Source of the DNA: Crossaster papposus
Lineage: Eukaryota > Echinodermata > Asteroidea > Velatida > Solasteridae
Assembly (NCBI GenBank): GCA_037893245.1
Contig: JBAIAA010000603.1
Span: forward strand, 248,001-312,000
Direction of reading: 5' to 3'
DNA length: 64,000 nucleotides
Program-made: the position numbers and the translations under genes
Shown: one piece after another, positions 1 through 10,281 of the stretch
How the letters are laid out: every line of letters starts with the position of its first letter
How positions within the stretch are numbered: position 1 is the stretch's first letter
Notes under the pieces: generated by a model
Databases searched by the model: none
What the model saw: the letters and a program-made list of their open reading frames with translations, nothing else
What the model was told of the DNA's origin: nothing

Positions 1-64
1 TCTTGGTAAAGTATTCAGGTTGCGAGCAATTCAGTAAAATGTGTAACCAGTTCATATTTCTTTC

Positions 65-198
65 AGGTGTGACTCCGATAATCTGGTTTTGCTGAGGACA
101 GCAATGTCATTGTCGTAGCGCTTGAGAGTTTGGGCAATTAGAGCAGTCCACGATAGTGTCCTGACATTCCATGCACCAATATTTAGAGTGTATATCTC
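65..198 (-). pseudogene. Non-LTR retrotransposon endonuclease fragment
   Basis: The minus strand reads through a recognisable N-terminal part of the apurinic-type endonuclease of RTE/CR1-like LINEs. It has the signature GAWNVRTLS, then TALIAQTLKRYDNDIAVL and a KTRL motif where intact elements have ETRL. The stretch that normally separates NVRTL from the TALI helix is shortened, which suggests a small deletion. Nothing upstream or downstream continues the frame convincingly, so this is a dead scrap. The family assignment is from remembered motifs. Confidence 0.7.
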
Positions 199-817
199 TT
201 CTTATTTCGACCGCTGATTAGTGGATGTCTAACCAGGTGCGGCTACCCGGCCAAAACTAGTATTTTTCTAACCTCTTCCTCTTATTGAAAGAGCAGCGCT
301 ACTCCTAAATAGGTCTTTTCTGTCATCCTGAGAACACGAAGGCGACATCTGCCCAACTTGTCGATCGTTGTGGCTAAAACATTTCAGCAGCATCCTCTGC
401 CTGTTCCCGTTACCATTTCCTCATCGATACTTGGCTTCCACACACAAAACTCAGAAATTAAGTAACTCATCATTGATAAATAACTTTAATACACAAATGA
501 AAGGATTTTGATGGAAACGTTGTGCGTATAGTCTCTTCCCACTGTCTGCATCGTGCAGGCGAATGTGCGCCACACTGGTGCAGACACTGCCACAAGTGTG
601 GCACCCTGCACGATCCCAGGTTGGATTTTGGAGTGTTTTTCACTTAGATGGAAGGGTAATACATGACTAAGGAATTTCATCTATTCTAGAAGCACATTGA
701 CAGTTGGGGCAGATATGCCCTCATACGTCCTAAAGGCATTATGCTTAGTTCATACTATTTAACCCATAGCTGGGTCAAGGTTGTTACGCGCTGGAGAGTA
801 TAGACTGCTATTTTTGG
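199..817. other. Non-coding stretch
   Basis: No exon or convincing reading frame is visible. The sequence is AT-rich with ordinary composition; short open frames here have no coding character. Confidence 0.5.
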
Positions 818-995
818 CTAACGAGTTTTACGTACCCGGGTTTGTGATCAGAGTTGTCCTTCTCTTAGTCATATTGAGGACTTTGATCACAAACTCGGTT
901 AGAGCTCGTTAGCCTGAGTTGTCCTCCTAGGCATATTACCGACCTATGCTAACGAGCTCCACCTACCCGGGTTTGTGATCAGAGTTGTCCTTCTA
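818..995. repeat. Three-copy short repeat with inverted middle copy
   Basis: A motif containing CGTACCCGGGTTTGTGATCA and GAGTTGTCCTTCT occurs at about 818-862 and again at about 949-995. Between them, about 883-911, part of it (GATCACAAACTC...GCTCGTTAG) lies in the opposite orientation. This direct/inverted/direct layout is typical of decayed foldback DNA elements. Confidence 0.6.
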
Positions 996-1461
996 GATGG
1001 AATGGCAACCAACCTTACGAGTTCACCTATATACCCGAAGCAGCCTGGATATAGCGCAGGAACTTGCTGACACCCTCTGCTATTCAGTAGAAACAGGACT
1101 GGCACGAGAAGCCAGACACGAGGATTTAGCCAGGAGAGGCTAATGGTGAGACGCAGAATGAAATGGGATACTTCAGTGGGGATGGAGCGGCTCAGTTCTA
1201 CATTGCAGCACATATTGTTAACTGCATGCGTGCGGATTGTCTCGGGCTCTTAATTATCTAAATTGGAAGGTCAGTTTAAAACAAGGCTTGTAGGGCCAAC
1301 AAGTTGGTAATAACTTTAAAGAAGACATGCAGTCGAACATCTTCATTACGCAATTTTTTGTTTTAAATTAATAGATTTATGTGTATTAAATGTGAATAAG
1401 AAGCAAAGCTAGTTCTAGTGTACGTTTAGTGTGGTAATTTGCCGCCCAAAAAATGAGCCCT

Positions 1462-1488
1462 CCCCCCCCCCCTTTTTTTTTTTTTTTT
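1462..1488. repeat. C-run followed by T-run
   Basis: Eleven C are followed directly by sixteen T on the plus strand. This is a low-complexity tract with no coding meaning. Confidence 0.8.
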
Positions 1489-1677
1489 AAAGTTTCGCGG
1501 CCACTTAAAATGAGTGACGTAAACCGAAGCAGAACCCAGACAAATTTGCGATAGTCGGTACCCCACGTCTAGGTACGAGACGGGTTTGCGTGGATATGAT
1601 TCGCGTACGCTTTGTGCACACACACGTAGATACACACAGTCGGCACACGCACGCTGTACAACGTAATCGAATTTAAC

Positions 1678-1837
1678 ATGGACGATAGTGAAAGTTCTTC
1701 CTCGGTTATTTTAGTGAATCCGACGAAAATAGTACTGATTCGTCTGATTCGAATCACAGTATTTCTTATTCAGACACTGAAGACACTAAGCGCTCTAGGT
1801 CGAAGCACAACCGCTCAAAATGATTGCTGCAGAGGGC
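1678..1837 (+). pseudogene. Broken acidic Ser/Asp-rich reading frame
   Basis: An ATG opens with MDDSESSSS. After about 30 bases the acidic, serine-rich character continues in another frame (ESDENSTDSSDSNHS, then SYSDTEDTKRSRSKHNRSK and a stop). A single frame break would explain the switch. Such leaders are common at the N-termini of transposon proteins and nuclear factors, but no family is recognised. A link to the transposase-like gene at 3067 is possible but unproven. Confidence 0.35.
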
Positions 1838-2157
1838 CGAGAATCACTATAGGCCTGCCTGGACCACTTTGCTCTGTACCCCTAGAACTCTGGGTCTCCC
1901 GACACCCGTAGGGCAGAGACCCACAGATGGAGAGGGTTTTTACAGGTTAACCGCCGTTAAACAATAGAAACCGTGCACAAATTTCGGGCAATAACTCCAT
2001 ACTGCCGCACGGTCTACCCCAACCAAAAATGTGTAAGAGTACTTTATCAACTCGCCCAGCTGCTGCCCACCAAAAACCGGTCAAATCTCGACCAATTTCT
2101 GTAAAAAAGTGAAAACTTTCCAGTATTTATTGATCTTCATTTGATACACCCTCTCAC

Positions 2158-2275
2158 AAAAAGGGGGGTGGGGGGGGGGGGGGTGTGGAGAGGAGTGGAG
2201 GTGGGGAGTGGAGGTGGGGAGGAGTGGAGAGGTGAGGTGGAGAGGTGGAGAGGAGTGGAGAGGTGGAGAGGAGTT
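2158..2275. repeat. G-rich/GGAGAGGTGGAG low-complexity tract
   Basis: A G run is followed by repeated GTGGAG, GGGGAG and GAGGTGGAG words on the plus strand. This is a purine-rich simple repeat and a likely G-quadruplex former. Confidence 0.8.
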
Positions 2276-3066
2276 ATTCTCATTTCACCTTCAACTTCTT
2301 TACTTCCGATTCTTAATCACCCTGACCGCTAGGTTATAAAAGGGAGGGCGTTGACACCAGGGACGTTACGGGAGAGTGGCCGTAAATGAGCGGCGTGTAT
2401 ATGTCACCTTTATTCTCACTGGGCGCAACCAGAAGCGCCAAGGGTACCAGACGTATAGGTGTTAGATCAATTATGACAAGTTCAATCTCAAAAAAGTCAA
2501 GAGAATCGGTCCTTGATTTCTGACAACAGTTGATGTCTGCCGCCTGTGTCTGGAGTCGGGTCTAAAAATGTGCATGGGATTGAAGACCCAAACGATTATG
2601 AAGGGAATACATTGCAAATGCAAGTATAGAGGTATTCCAGCGGTGGCAGCTTTTTTGATGTTATCCCTTTATACAAACCAAATGGCTGCCGAAATGGCTG
2701 CCGTACCCCGAGTCAACTCGTACTCCGAGAATATTTATACAAGAAAAGTATATACAAAGTTATTTTGTTTGCATCAATTTTATGTAGGTCAAGCTATATC
2801 ATTTTAATAAATATAATGCGTTTGTCTTATCCCACAGTTATCTTAAGAAGTACATGTACCGCTAATTGCAATTTAAAGTAAATCAAATAATTATGAAGAC
2901 AACAATCCTGTACACAAAACCATAATGGTGCATCTTTACGTGCACGAGGGTACGAGTTGACTCAAATACGACTTGACTATCAATTTTGGGGTATGAGTTA
3001 ACCTGGGTACGATTTGACCCATTTCCAACAAAATCCACTTTGAGTTATTAGACGAAACAAGAAGAT
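2276..3066. other. Non-coding leader region with a possible TATA box
   Basis: TATAAAAG lies near 2335 ahead of a G-rich stretch, about 730 bp upstream of the transposase-like frame. It could be a promoter, but no initiator or downstream element supports this. The remainder is AT-rich and shows no exon. Confidence 0.25.
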
Positions 3067-5242
3067 ATGAGTGAATCAGAAGATGATGAAGACTTGCCAC
3101 ATGACCCAATTGAAAATGAGCCTGCAGATGTCATTGTGGACACTGATTCTTTGTCAACAACATTCATCTTAGGATTGAGGGGAAAGTATAAACTCAATCA
3201 TGAGGCATGCAGTTATGTTGCTGAGGAAACACAGAATGTACTCCGATTAGCAAGAGAAAATTTACAGAAGAAAGCAAGAAATCTGTTGCCTGAAGTACAG
3301 GAAGCTAAACTAGATGGTATTTTTAGTTCTTCAGAATTGGAACAGTCATTCAGTTTTATCCGAAACATGGCCAATCTGAACTCCTACATTAAATAAAATT
3401 TTGATCTTGTTGAACCAGTGGAGCATGTGATGGGAAGGAAACCAAACGGCAAAGTGCAGAGCGTTCAGTATGTCAGTATTCTACAGACACTGCAGGCCCT
3501 TTTAAAGGATGATAATATTTTTGCTGAGGTAATCCAGAGACATCAAAGTGACCAATTACATGTAGTTAGAGACCATTGTGATGGTTTGAACTACCAAAGT
3601 CACTCACTGTTTTCACTGCCAAGTCCAACTATCCAGGTTATTCTTTACAATGATGACTTTACAGTGGCTAATCCCATAGGAAACCGAGTTAAGCAGCTTA
3701 AGTTTTCTGGTTTTTATTTTTTTGTGGGGAATATGCTGCCACAAAATCGGTCTAAGCTGTCCTCTATTCAGCTTGCTCTTTTGTGCCAGTCGGAGATAAT
3801 TTCACAGTATGGAATGTCTCGCGTAATAAGTCCTCTAATTGAAGATTTGAAAACCCTTGAGACTGTTGGTGTGGATGTTGAAAAGGACGGTGTCGTGCAT
3901 ACTTTTAGAGGAACCCTCTCTATGTTCGTCGCAGACAACTTGGCTGCACACGGCATTGGGGGCTTTCAGGAAAGTTTCAATACTCGACGCTTCTGTAGGT
4001 TATGCAAAGTCACAAAGACAAATGTTAAAAACTATTTTCGGGATGTTGACCTTGTTTCAAGAAGTAGAGATTCTTACAATGAACAAGTTGAAATAGTTCG
4101 GCAAATGCCAGAAGTTGCTTGCATATATGGGGTGAAAAAGGACAGTCCATTGAATGCGTTGGATCATTATCATGTTGTAGATGAACTTCCTTCAGATGTG
4201 GCTCATGACTTGTTTGAAGGTGTAATTCCAGAAGTCATGAAAAAGGTAATTCTTCATTGTGTCGAGGAAGAATATTTCACACTGCAGTTCTTAAACGAAG
4301 AAATCAAGAATTTTCCGTATTCGGGAACAGACAAGACAAACAAGCCTTCTAAAATGGCAACACAGGTTGCCTCATTCAGTGTAAAGCAGAAAGCTGTACA
4401 GTCTTGGTGTTTTCTTCGTCTCTTGCCTTTGATGGTCGGAAGCAAAGTACCGGTTGGTGATGAAATGTGGGCAGTTCTTTTCTTACTTGAAGAAGTAGTG
4501 CAATTGTGTACTGCACATACAGTGGATCCAGCTCTTTGTGATTTCCTTGCTGATTGAAATGTTTCTGGAGAAATACTTCACTCTATTTCCTGAAGATTCT
4601 ATGAAACCCAAGTTTCATTATATTATCCACTATCCCAAATTGATGCTAACATTTGGCCCACTTGTCCATTGTTGGACACTAAGGTTTGAAGGAAAACACT
4701 TGTATTTCAAAGAACTGTCCCACCACACCAAAAACAGACGAAATCTTTCAAAGACACTTGCAACCAGACATGAATACTATCAGGCATGGATGAGAGCTAC
4801 TCATACAGGTTTTGTTGATGCTGTTGAGCACACTGGTGGGAATTTGTTGCTGGTACGGCTGCTGTTACGACCAATACAGGAAACACTTCAGCCACTGCTT
4901 GGGGACAATAAATTCGTTTATGTTGCAAAGAAAGTGCAGTGTAACAACACATGGTACAGTCAAGGTTTGGTAGTTGCTGTAGGAACGACACCAAGAGGTT
5001 TTGTTCAGTTTGGTGTGATTGAGCTTTGTTGTCTAATAGGCGGCAGCGTATATCTTGTTTGCAAGCCAGCTACAAATACTCGATTTGTATCCCACATCCA
5101 TGCTTTTGAGTTGACACTTTCTGCTAATGATTTTGTAGTGAAGGTTTCAGATCTGCTTGACCACTATGCACTCGGTGTCTACAATAGTGACAACGGTAAA
5201 ATAGTTGTGCCACGTCATCATATAAATATTCCTGAGTTTTGA
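3067..5242 (+). pseudogene. Transposase-like protein gene, broken twice
   Basis: Three consecutive plus-strand frames together read as one protein of about 720 residues. Part 1 (3067-3396) starts with an acidic leader and ends at an in-frame TAA. Translation continues in the same frame after the stop (NFDLVEPVEHVMGRK) to 4557, where a frame change leads into part 3, which is clear from about 4557 to 5242. Landmarks are CRLCK (a possible zinc-binding motif), YGVKKDSPLNALDHYHVVD, LPSDVAHDLFEGVIPEV, and in part 3 PKFHYIIHYPKL...GPLVHCW and RFEGKH. These resemble the uncharacterised transposon-derived proteins repeated in fish and marine invertebrate genomes; the DLFEG block recalls the LPPDxxHDLLEG region of Tnp2-like transposases. 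No terminal inverted repeats were found around it. With a stop and a frame change it is probably inactive. Confidence 0.75.
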
Positions 5243-5969
5243 AGGTATGCAGGTATCACTGTTGATTCCTGGTGGTCATAGATAGTAACCTAGCTGCGCA
5301 GTTTTATCACATATGTCTTGCAAAGCTCATTGCATGATACTAGATAGTCCAAAGTTGTTTGTGCTGCATCCAAAGCTTGAGAGTAGTCAATAAAGGACAT
5401 GTAGACTGGGAAATTAATTTCTATAGATTTCTCTATTATGATTCTGATGTTTGCTATCTGGTCTCTTGTGCCCGGCCCTTCTTTTCACAAAACCTGCCTT
5501 TTAATTCTGGAGGGCCATATCTTACGTTGCATGTAATTGCTTCATAAGCGTCCTCTCACTATAATAACATAATTATAAAAAGCTCTTGCTTGCATACGTG
5601 CTACAGGAATGTAACTCCACCTCCCTGCATTTCTTTTTAAGGAAGGACTTATTATTGTTCTACGCTGAATTCTGGTCAGATCCTTATACTGTCTTTCTCG
5701 GATTGTACACCCCTAATTGCCTTCATCATGTTTATCTTCTGTCTTTCATCTGATAGTTCAACAACTTCAGACATGTACATTCAGACAGCAAAAAAATCCA
5801 GGTTACTGGAGAACATATTGCAAATGCATATATACTTCCAGGCATGTGATCCAATGTGTACAACCGCAATCTGTTGACAAGAACTGATATATGTGATTAC
5901 GTTACTTGGTCAAACAGTACTAAGTATAAGTCATAAAGTGAGTCTGAATCACTATTTAATAATCTGAAT
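5243..5969. other. Non-coding stretch
   Basis: AT-rich sequence downstream of the transposase-like frame. No exon, RNA gene or clear repeat is seen. Confidence 0.5.
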
Positions 5970-6317
5970 TATAACACCTCACTCACAGATTCTGTGTCTT
6001 GATTGGCCGAGAGTGCGGCACGTGTCACTTGCTCTTTTTACTATTTTTTACTTGTGCTATCCAAAAAGACTATACCACGCAAAAAGGACTATGCGCATAG
6101 CAACACACAAAATATGCGCATAGCAACAAAAGCGTGACTAAAACCCAGACGTGTGTTTCGGTGCATTGCGTAAACATTGCTCTAGTCACCTTCGCACCCG
6201 TTCATCAAGGCAACAAAGTACACGTATGATCGAGAGACGTATAATTAGGAGATTTTTTTGTCATTACTATACTTTCCGGAAGCTTAAATTGTGCAGAAAC
6301 TGTGAGTGAGGTGTTAT
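5970..6317. mobile_element. 348-bp TIR element (MITE), module 1
   Basis: It is bounded by near-perfect inverted ends, TATAACACCTCACTCACAG on the left and CTGTGAGTGAGGTGTTATA on the right. There is no coding capacity. A related element with TATAACACCTCGCC and GGTGAGGTGTTATA ends is at about 7994-8183. The superfamily is not assigned because no target duplication is clear. Confidence 0.7.
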
Positions 6318-6318
6318 A

Positions 6319-6486
6319 AAACAAATATTGACTGCTTTATTTCGCGGTATAGTAAAACTAGCCTCCCTCGGTGATCCATGGAGCATTCTATTTTCCCTCG
6401 GCTTCGCCTCGGGAAAATAGAATGCTCCCTGGATCACCCCGGGAGGATAGTTTTACTATACCACTCAAAGCAGTCAATATTTGTAT
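6319..6486. repeat. Long inverted repeat (hairpin), module 2
   Basis: Two arms of about 80 bp pair around a centre near 6402 (CCCTCGGCTTCGCCTCGGG). The arms include CAAATATTGACTGCTTT, TATAGTAAAACTAGCCTCCC and GATCCATGGAGCATTCTATT. It directly abuts the TIR element at 5970-6317. The same two modules recur in the opposite orientation at about 7866-8183. Confidence 0.75.
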
Positions 6487-6543
6487 ACTGTTGACATTTT
6501 TAGATTCCTGTTTATCTACGGCAATCAACAAAAACAAGTTGAC

Positions 6544-6794
6544 ATGTCATTAGAGGATGAGGGGAGCAAGGTACATGTTGGGGACATAAAGAAGCAGGCT
6601 TGCCAGTTGTTCACCCTCCAGAAGGCCCAGGTTAAGCTATGGGATAGGACATTCGAGGACTGGGTCGATGCAGACAATGACCAGGAAGAAGTGCAAAACA
6701 ATAGCAAAATACTGGTAGATGTTGCTGAACACTAAGTCACGGCCGAAGATCCAACTCCTGATGTTCCAGCAACACTTCCACCTTCTTCATTTAG
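6544..6794 (+). pseudogene. SAMD3-like gene, exon A
   Basis: This is the first recognisable exon of the gene that runs to 18452. It starts at an ATG (MSLEDEGSKVHVGDIKKQ) and is rich in acidic residues; WDRTFEDWVDADNDQEEV could be a small ubiquitin-like or PB1-like N-terminal domain. An in-frame TAA follows VDVAEH, after which the frame continues (VTAEDPTPDVPATLPPSSF) to a GT donor at 6795. The exon appears real but carries a premature stop. The true transcription start is not visible, so the first codon is an assumption. Confidence 0.5.
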
Positions 6795-6924
6795 GTACGC
6801 TCGAGATTGTTCCAGACTATTAAAACAAGTATCCAAGACAGAGGTGTAACAATGTTCTAGTTTTATGTCAGGAACTACATACATTGTACAATAACTTTGA
6901 TTTATTTGTATATTTTAACTTCAG

Positions 6925-7042
6925 AGGACATCAGGCAGAGTCATCTTCTATCAACTGGACGGGAAGGTACAAACTACCCGATTTTCCATGCGAGGTCAGC
7001 AGTCCTGGAGGCAATCTACAGCGGTGTGAAAAAAAATACATA
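6925..7042 (+). pseudogene. SAMD3-like gene, exon B
   Basis: It is preceded by TTCAG and followed by GTAAGC. One frame gives SSSINWTGRYKLPDFPCEV, where YKLPDFP matches the short motif after the N-terminal region in uncharacterised SAMD3-like proteins. The more plausible continuation (AVLEAIYSGVKKNT) is in another frame, so a one-base break probably lies near the middle of the exon. Confidence 0.5.
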
Positions 7043-7741
7043 GTAAGCATTGTTTTAGATTTTAACACATTACATATAACAACCTTTTCTAATTTAAATA
7101 TTATTATAACTTTGGATTGGATTGAATTTATGAGTACAGTACTAATAATAGTCAGCAGCTGTAGTCTGCACATTCTAAAATTACCAATAGCTAATCTGTT
7201 ACTGTTTTAGTATTCAGACTATACTTTCTTTAATTTGAATTTGCTATTCACTGACAAAATTCACATTATTAGGAAAAGGCAAACAAAACCAGAAATAAGG
7301 AAATGTTCAGGTCGGGTGAGTCAGATTGGCACGGTGCATGTTATAATATACTCTCCTTCGGTTTCCACTGCTGTGGCCGAGGTGCGATTCCTGCTGGACC
7401 ACACGTGCATTTTAGTTTTCAGTCCTTACCTGATTCTGTGTGTTTTCCCCAGAATATTTTTGGGGGGTTTTCCTCCAATCTCTCAAACTGTAATTTCTTC
7501 TTATTGTCTTCTCAGTCTATAATGTTTCTTCATGCATGTGAGCTATAGGGTGCCTATTTCTAGGGCACTTTTAAAGAATCCTTGGATTTATTACCAGAAA
7601 TAATTATAATCAGATTCGCTTCTGTCAATCAGATCAACTTCTTGTTGTTAAGAAAGAATATTGAAACTTTGATACAATTCTATATTTATATGTCTATACT
7701 TAGGCTATATATATACTATATTTATATGTTTTATACTGCAG

Positions 7742-7841
7742 CTACCCAACATCAGCTCAATACAACCACCTCATTGGTGTTCTCTTCGAACGGTTCCCCA
7801 AGTTGGCCAAGCAGCCAAATATGTCATTGGACACTGCATCG
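7742..7841 (+). CDS. SAMD3-like gene, exon C
   Basis: The exon lies between CTGCAG and a perfect GTAAGT donor. It reads YPTSAQYNHLIGVLFERFP, then KLAKQPNMSLDTAS, without a break. YPTS-x-YN is the hallmark opening of the conserved block in the SAMD3-like family that is greatly expanded in fish, cnidarians and echinoderms. Its molecular function is unknown. The exon ends in phase 0, so the next exon must begin with a complete codon, as exon D does. Confidence 0.7.
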
Positions 7842-7865
7842 GTAAGTTTGAACTATAAACAAATA

Positions 7866-8183
7866 TGTACCGAGTGGTGTAGTAAAACTTGCCTCCTGAG
7901 GTGATTCATGGAGCATTGTTTTCCTTAATAGGCAAAGCTATGAAGTACAGAGGGAGTTTTACTACAACACGAAATAAAGCAGTAAATATTTGTTTTATAA
8001 CACCTCGCCTACATATTTTGCTTGGTTTCAAAAATGTAATATACTTTAAATCTAAATACAGTTAAAATGAACTTCTATTTCAATACAACATTTGTGAAAA
8101 ATGTATTTGCTCACTAATCCCAAACCACCTTTTCCATGGATGCTATTTGGCCGTGCATATAATTTGTGGGTGAGGTGTTATAA
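7866..8183. mobile_element. Two-module MITE, opposite orientation to 5970-6486
   Basis: First comes a hairpin module with GTGGTGTAGTAAAACTTGCC and GTTTTACTACAACACG arms, then AAATAAAGCAGTAAATATTTG, then a TIR module from TATAACACCTCGCC (about 7994) to GGTGAGGTGTTATA (about 8183). It is the diverged mirror of 5970-6486. The left breakpoint of the 3.3-kb tandem amplification (8020/8021) lies inside the TIR module, so units 2 and 3 carry only its right part. Confidence 0.65.
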
Positions 8184-8263
8184 TGTAATCGATTTGGATA
8201 AATATAGATTACTTCTGAAATGGGTCACAACTTTTAATAGGATTCTACTTTTACCTCTAACAC

Positions 8264-8290
8264 CTCCCCCTCCCCCTCCCCCTCCTCCTC
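8264..8290 (+). repeat. CCCCCT hexamer microsatellite
   Basis: Three CCCCCT units then CCTCCTCC, within tandem unit 1. The equivalents near 11607 and 14950 have four and five units. This array alone accounts for the 6-bp growth in unit length. Confidence 0.85.
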
Positions 8291-8434
8291 CAAAATTAAA
8301 ATGACTTTCTTATGCACCCCCTCCTCCATAATTTAATTGACTTTCTTATGCACCCCCCTCCTCCAAAATTAAAATGACTTCCTTATGCACAAGCTGTAGT
8401 GCAGCCTAATGTCATTGTTTCTTTCAATTAACAG

Positions 8435-8813
8435 ACTCTCTGGAAATACAGACTTCTGTATAAATTTGCGAATTCACGTAGACGTGATGACAACAAGATC
8501 CAAGTGGTCATCAAACATAAGAGAAAGCCGGGGAACAACCCACTATTTGGATCACCTAGTGCCAAAAGACAACCACCACAATGGGGCATTGCAACTATAT
8601 CAACCATCCAGACCTTCTTCTGAGGACGATGCTTCCATTCAAGCACACATTCACTGGATGCAGCAAGAAACATCGAAGAGGAAACCTAACTATTAGCGAA
8701 TCCAGTTAGCAATGTCCATGACCCTCTCTGACCGGCGTCAGCTCATCACAAAGGAAGGAGCATCACTGAAGAAGATACAACAGACGTATCCTTGGCTCTT
8801 CGATGAAGACGAG
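8435..8813 (+). pseudogene. SAMD3-like gene, exon D (copy 1)
   Basis: The acceptor is AACAG and the donor follows GACGAG. It opens in phase with exon C (TLWKYRLLYKFANSRRRDDN, then a Lys/Arg-rich segment, then PPQWGI). The family-like sequence then moves to another frame (SSEDDASIQAHIHWMQQETS), meets an in-frame TAG after KPNY, and continues as RIQLAMSMTLSDRRQLITKE and IQQTYPWLFDEDE. YPWLF is the conserved motif that ends this block in SAMD3-like proteins. So there is at least one frame change and one nonsense codon, and the same breaks are present in the other two copies. Confidence 0.7.
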
Positions 8814-9453
8814 GTCCGTTTCTTTTGTGCAAATTATAAATTATAAATTATAAATACATGTATGTTGATAATCAGAACTCTTTGTCATTAAATATACAAA
8901 TGTTTAATAACGTCATGGCTTTGTTTACATATGCACTTTCCTATGGAAGTAAAGTCGGAACACCAGACGATGTAGGGACAGACTCGCTCGTAGGAAAGCG
9001 CACATGTACACATATAATCTAAACTGATATAATCTAAACTGCTGTTAACATGTTTTAAAACATGAATCTAAACAACCTTTGAACACAACAGTGTATGGGT
9101 AATTCCTAATGATTTGCAAGGCTATTTGCCCATACACATGGATAACATAGTGCTAGAAACCTAAATAAAACTTTAACGACATCACATTAAAAAACATAAA
9201 GGTCAACCATAATCTTGTATCACAGGCACTTTGCACTTGGTGATAATCAATAATTGACAGTAATGCACGGTGCTGTAATTGTGACGCCCTGTTTCAAAAT
9301 AGGGCTATATTCAAGTATTTAAAATATGTTTTGAATATACAATTTATTATCACATATTCGAAAGTGCTCGGTCAAGAGGTGACACAGACATTCCCTACAT
9401 CAGACTTTATTACAATGTGTGATACATGTACCGTAAAATCCCTGTTTTAATAG

Positions 9454-9636
9454 ATGCAGACTGAGTTCGACGCCTTAGAGAAGAACAAGAGGGACCTCAC
9501 GATCTTTTGCAGGCAGGTCTACAGAAGTATGCAACTCCGATTCTCAAGATTTACAGGGGTTCGAAGAAGATGAAACCCCTTCTTGTGCAGGCACTGGAAG
9601 AAGTTGGATTACAGCGCGAGGAGAAAAGTCGAAAAG
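9454..9636 (+). pseudogene. SAMD3-like gene, exon E (copy 1)
   Basis: The acceptor is TTTTAATAG and the donor follows CGAAAAG. The exon reads MQTEFDALEKNKRDLTIF, then after a shift AGLQKYATPILKIYRGSKKM and QALEEVGLQREEKSRK. The two halves join if one T is missing from the TTTT run near 9504. The phase arithmetic agrees: the exon is 183 bp, and 184 would match the one-base remainder needed by exon F. The predicted piece is a helical segment of the SAMD3-like C-terminal block. Confidence 0.7.
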
Positions 9637-10189
9637 GTACAAAAGCCTAAACTAGCCCAATGGCCTGCACTTGTCACAAATTGACAATATAACCACACAA
9701 CTTAATTTTTATTTTTTTTTGTAATTTCCTAGACACCTCACATTTTTTAATAGAAAAAATGCTATTCAGATATTTTGTTGGTCAAGTATTCGATATAACA
9801 GCGTAGCCTTACAAAACTTGTTTTAGCATTAAACCTTAAGCATATGGCACTCTAAAAGGACAATGCCACCTAGACCGTTACAGTTGTGCGCACAAATTTA
9901 ATTTAATTTTGTGTGCACAACGGCATGTTCAAGTGTGTACAGCAAAACAGCTTTGGAGAAAGTGGCATGTGTCCAAAATATCCACTTCATGTATAACTTG
10001 AAGGAAATTAAACTGTGTGTGCTATCTTTTAATTTGTATATAATAGCCCCTCCCTAATGAGATTTGAAGGTTTGCATGATGAAAAGTTAATAAGATAAGT
10101 TGTTTGTGAGAGCACATCGTGGCAAATCTCTGTGTGGCTCTCAAATTGTCTTTCTCAAATGGTCTTTTGCTTAATATATTTTTTAATAG

Positions 10190-10281
10190 AGGCTACTTAC
10201 ATTACTGCAGCTCTGGCTGTTCCATCTCTGTTGAAGGAGGACGTTGACAATCTGATGGTTCTTGGAGAGGATTCGGATTTG
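10190..10281 (+). CDS. SAMD3-like gene, exon F (copy 1)
   Basis: The exon lies between TTTTAATAG and GTAAGT and is unbroken, reading EATYITAALAVPSLLKEDVD, then NLMVLGEDSDL. The LAVPSLLKE motif matches the AL-x-LP-x-LL-x-E segment of the SAMD3-like family. It ends in phase 0, so it can splice either to a following exon D copy or to the terminal exon at 18177. Confidence 0.7.

Noticed and set aside
8101-8304. Proline-tailed small proteins repeated at 8101, 11438 and 14781
   Set aside because: They are chance frames over the CCCCCT microsatellite in an intron; the proline number simply follows hexamer number.
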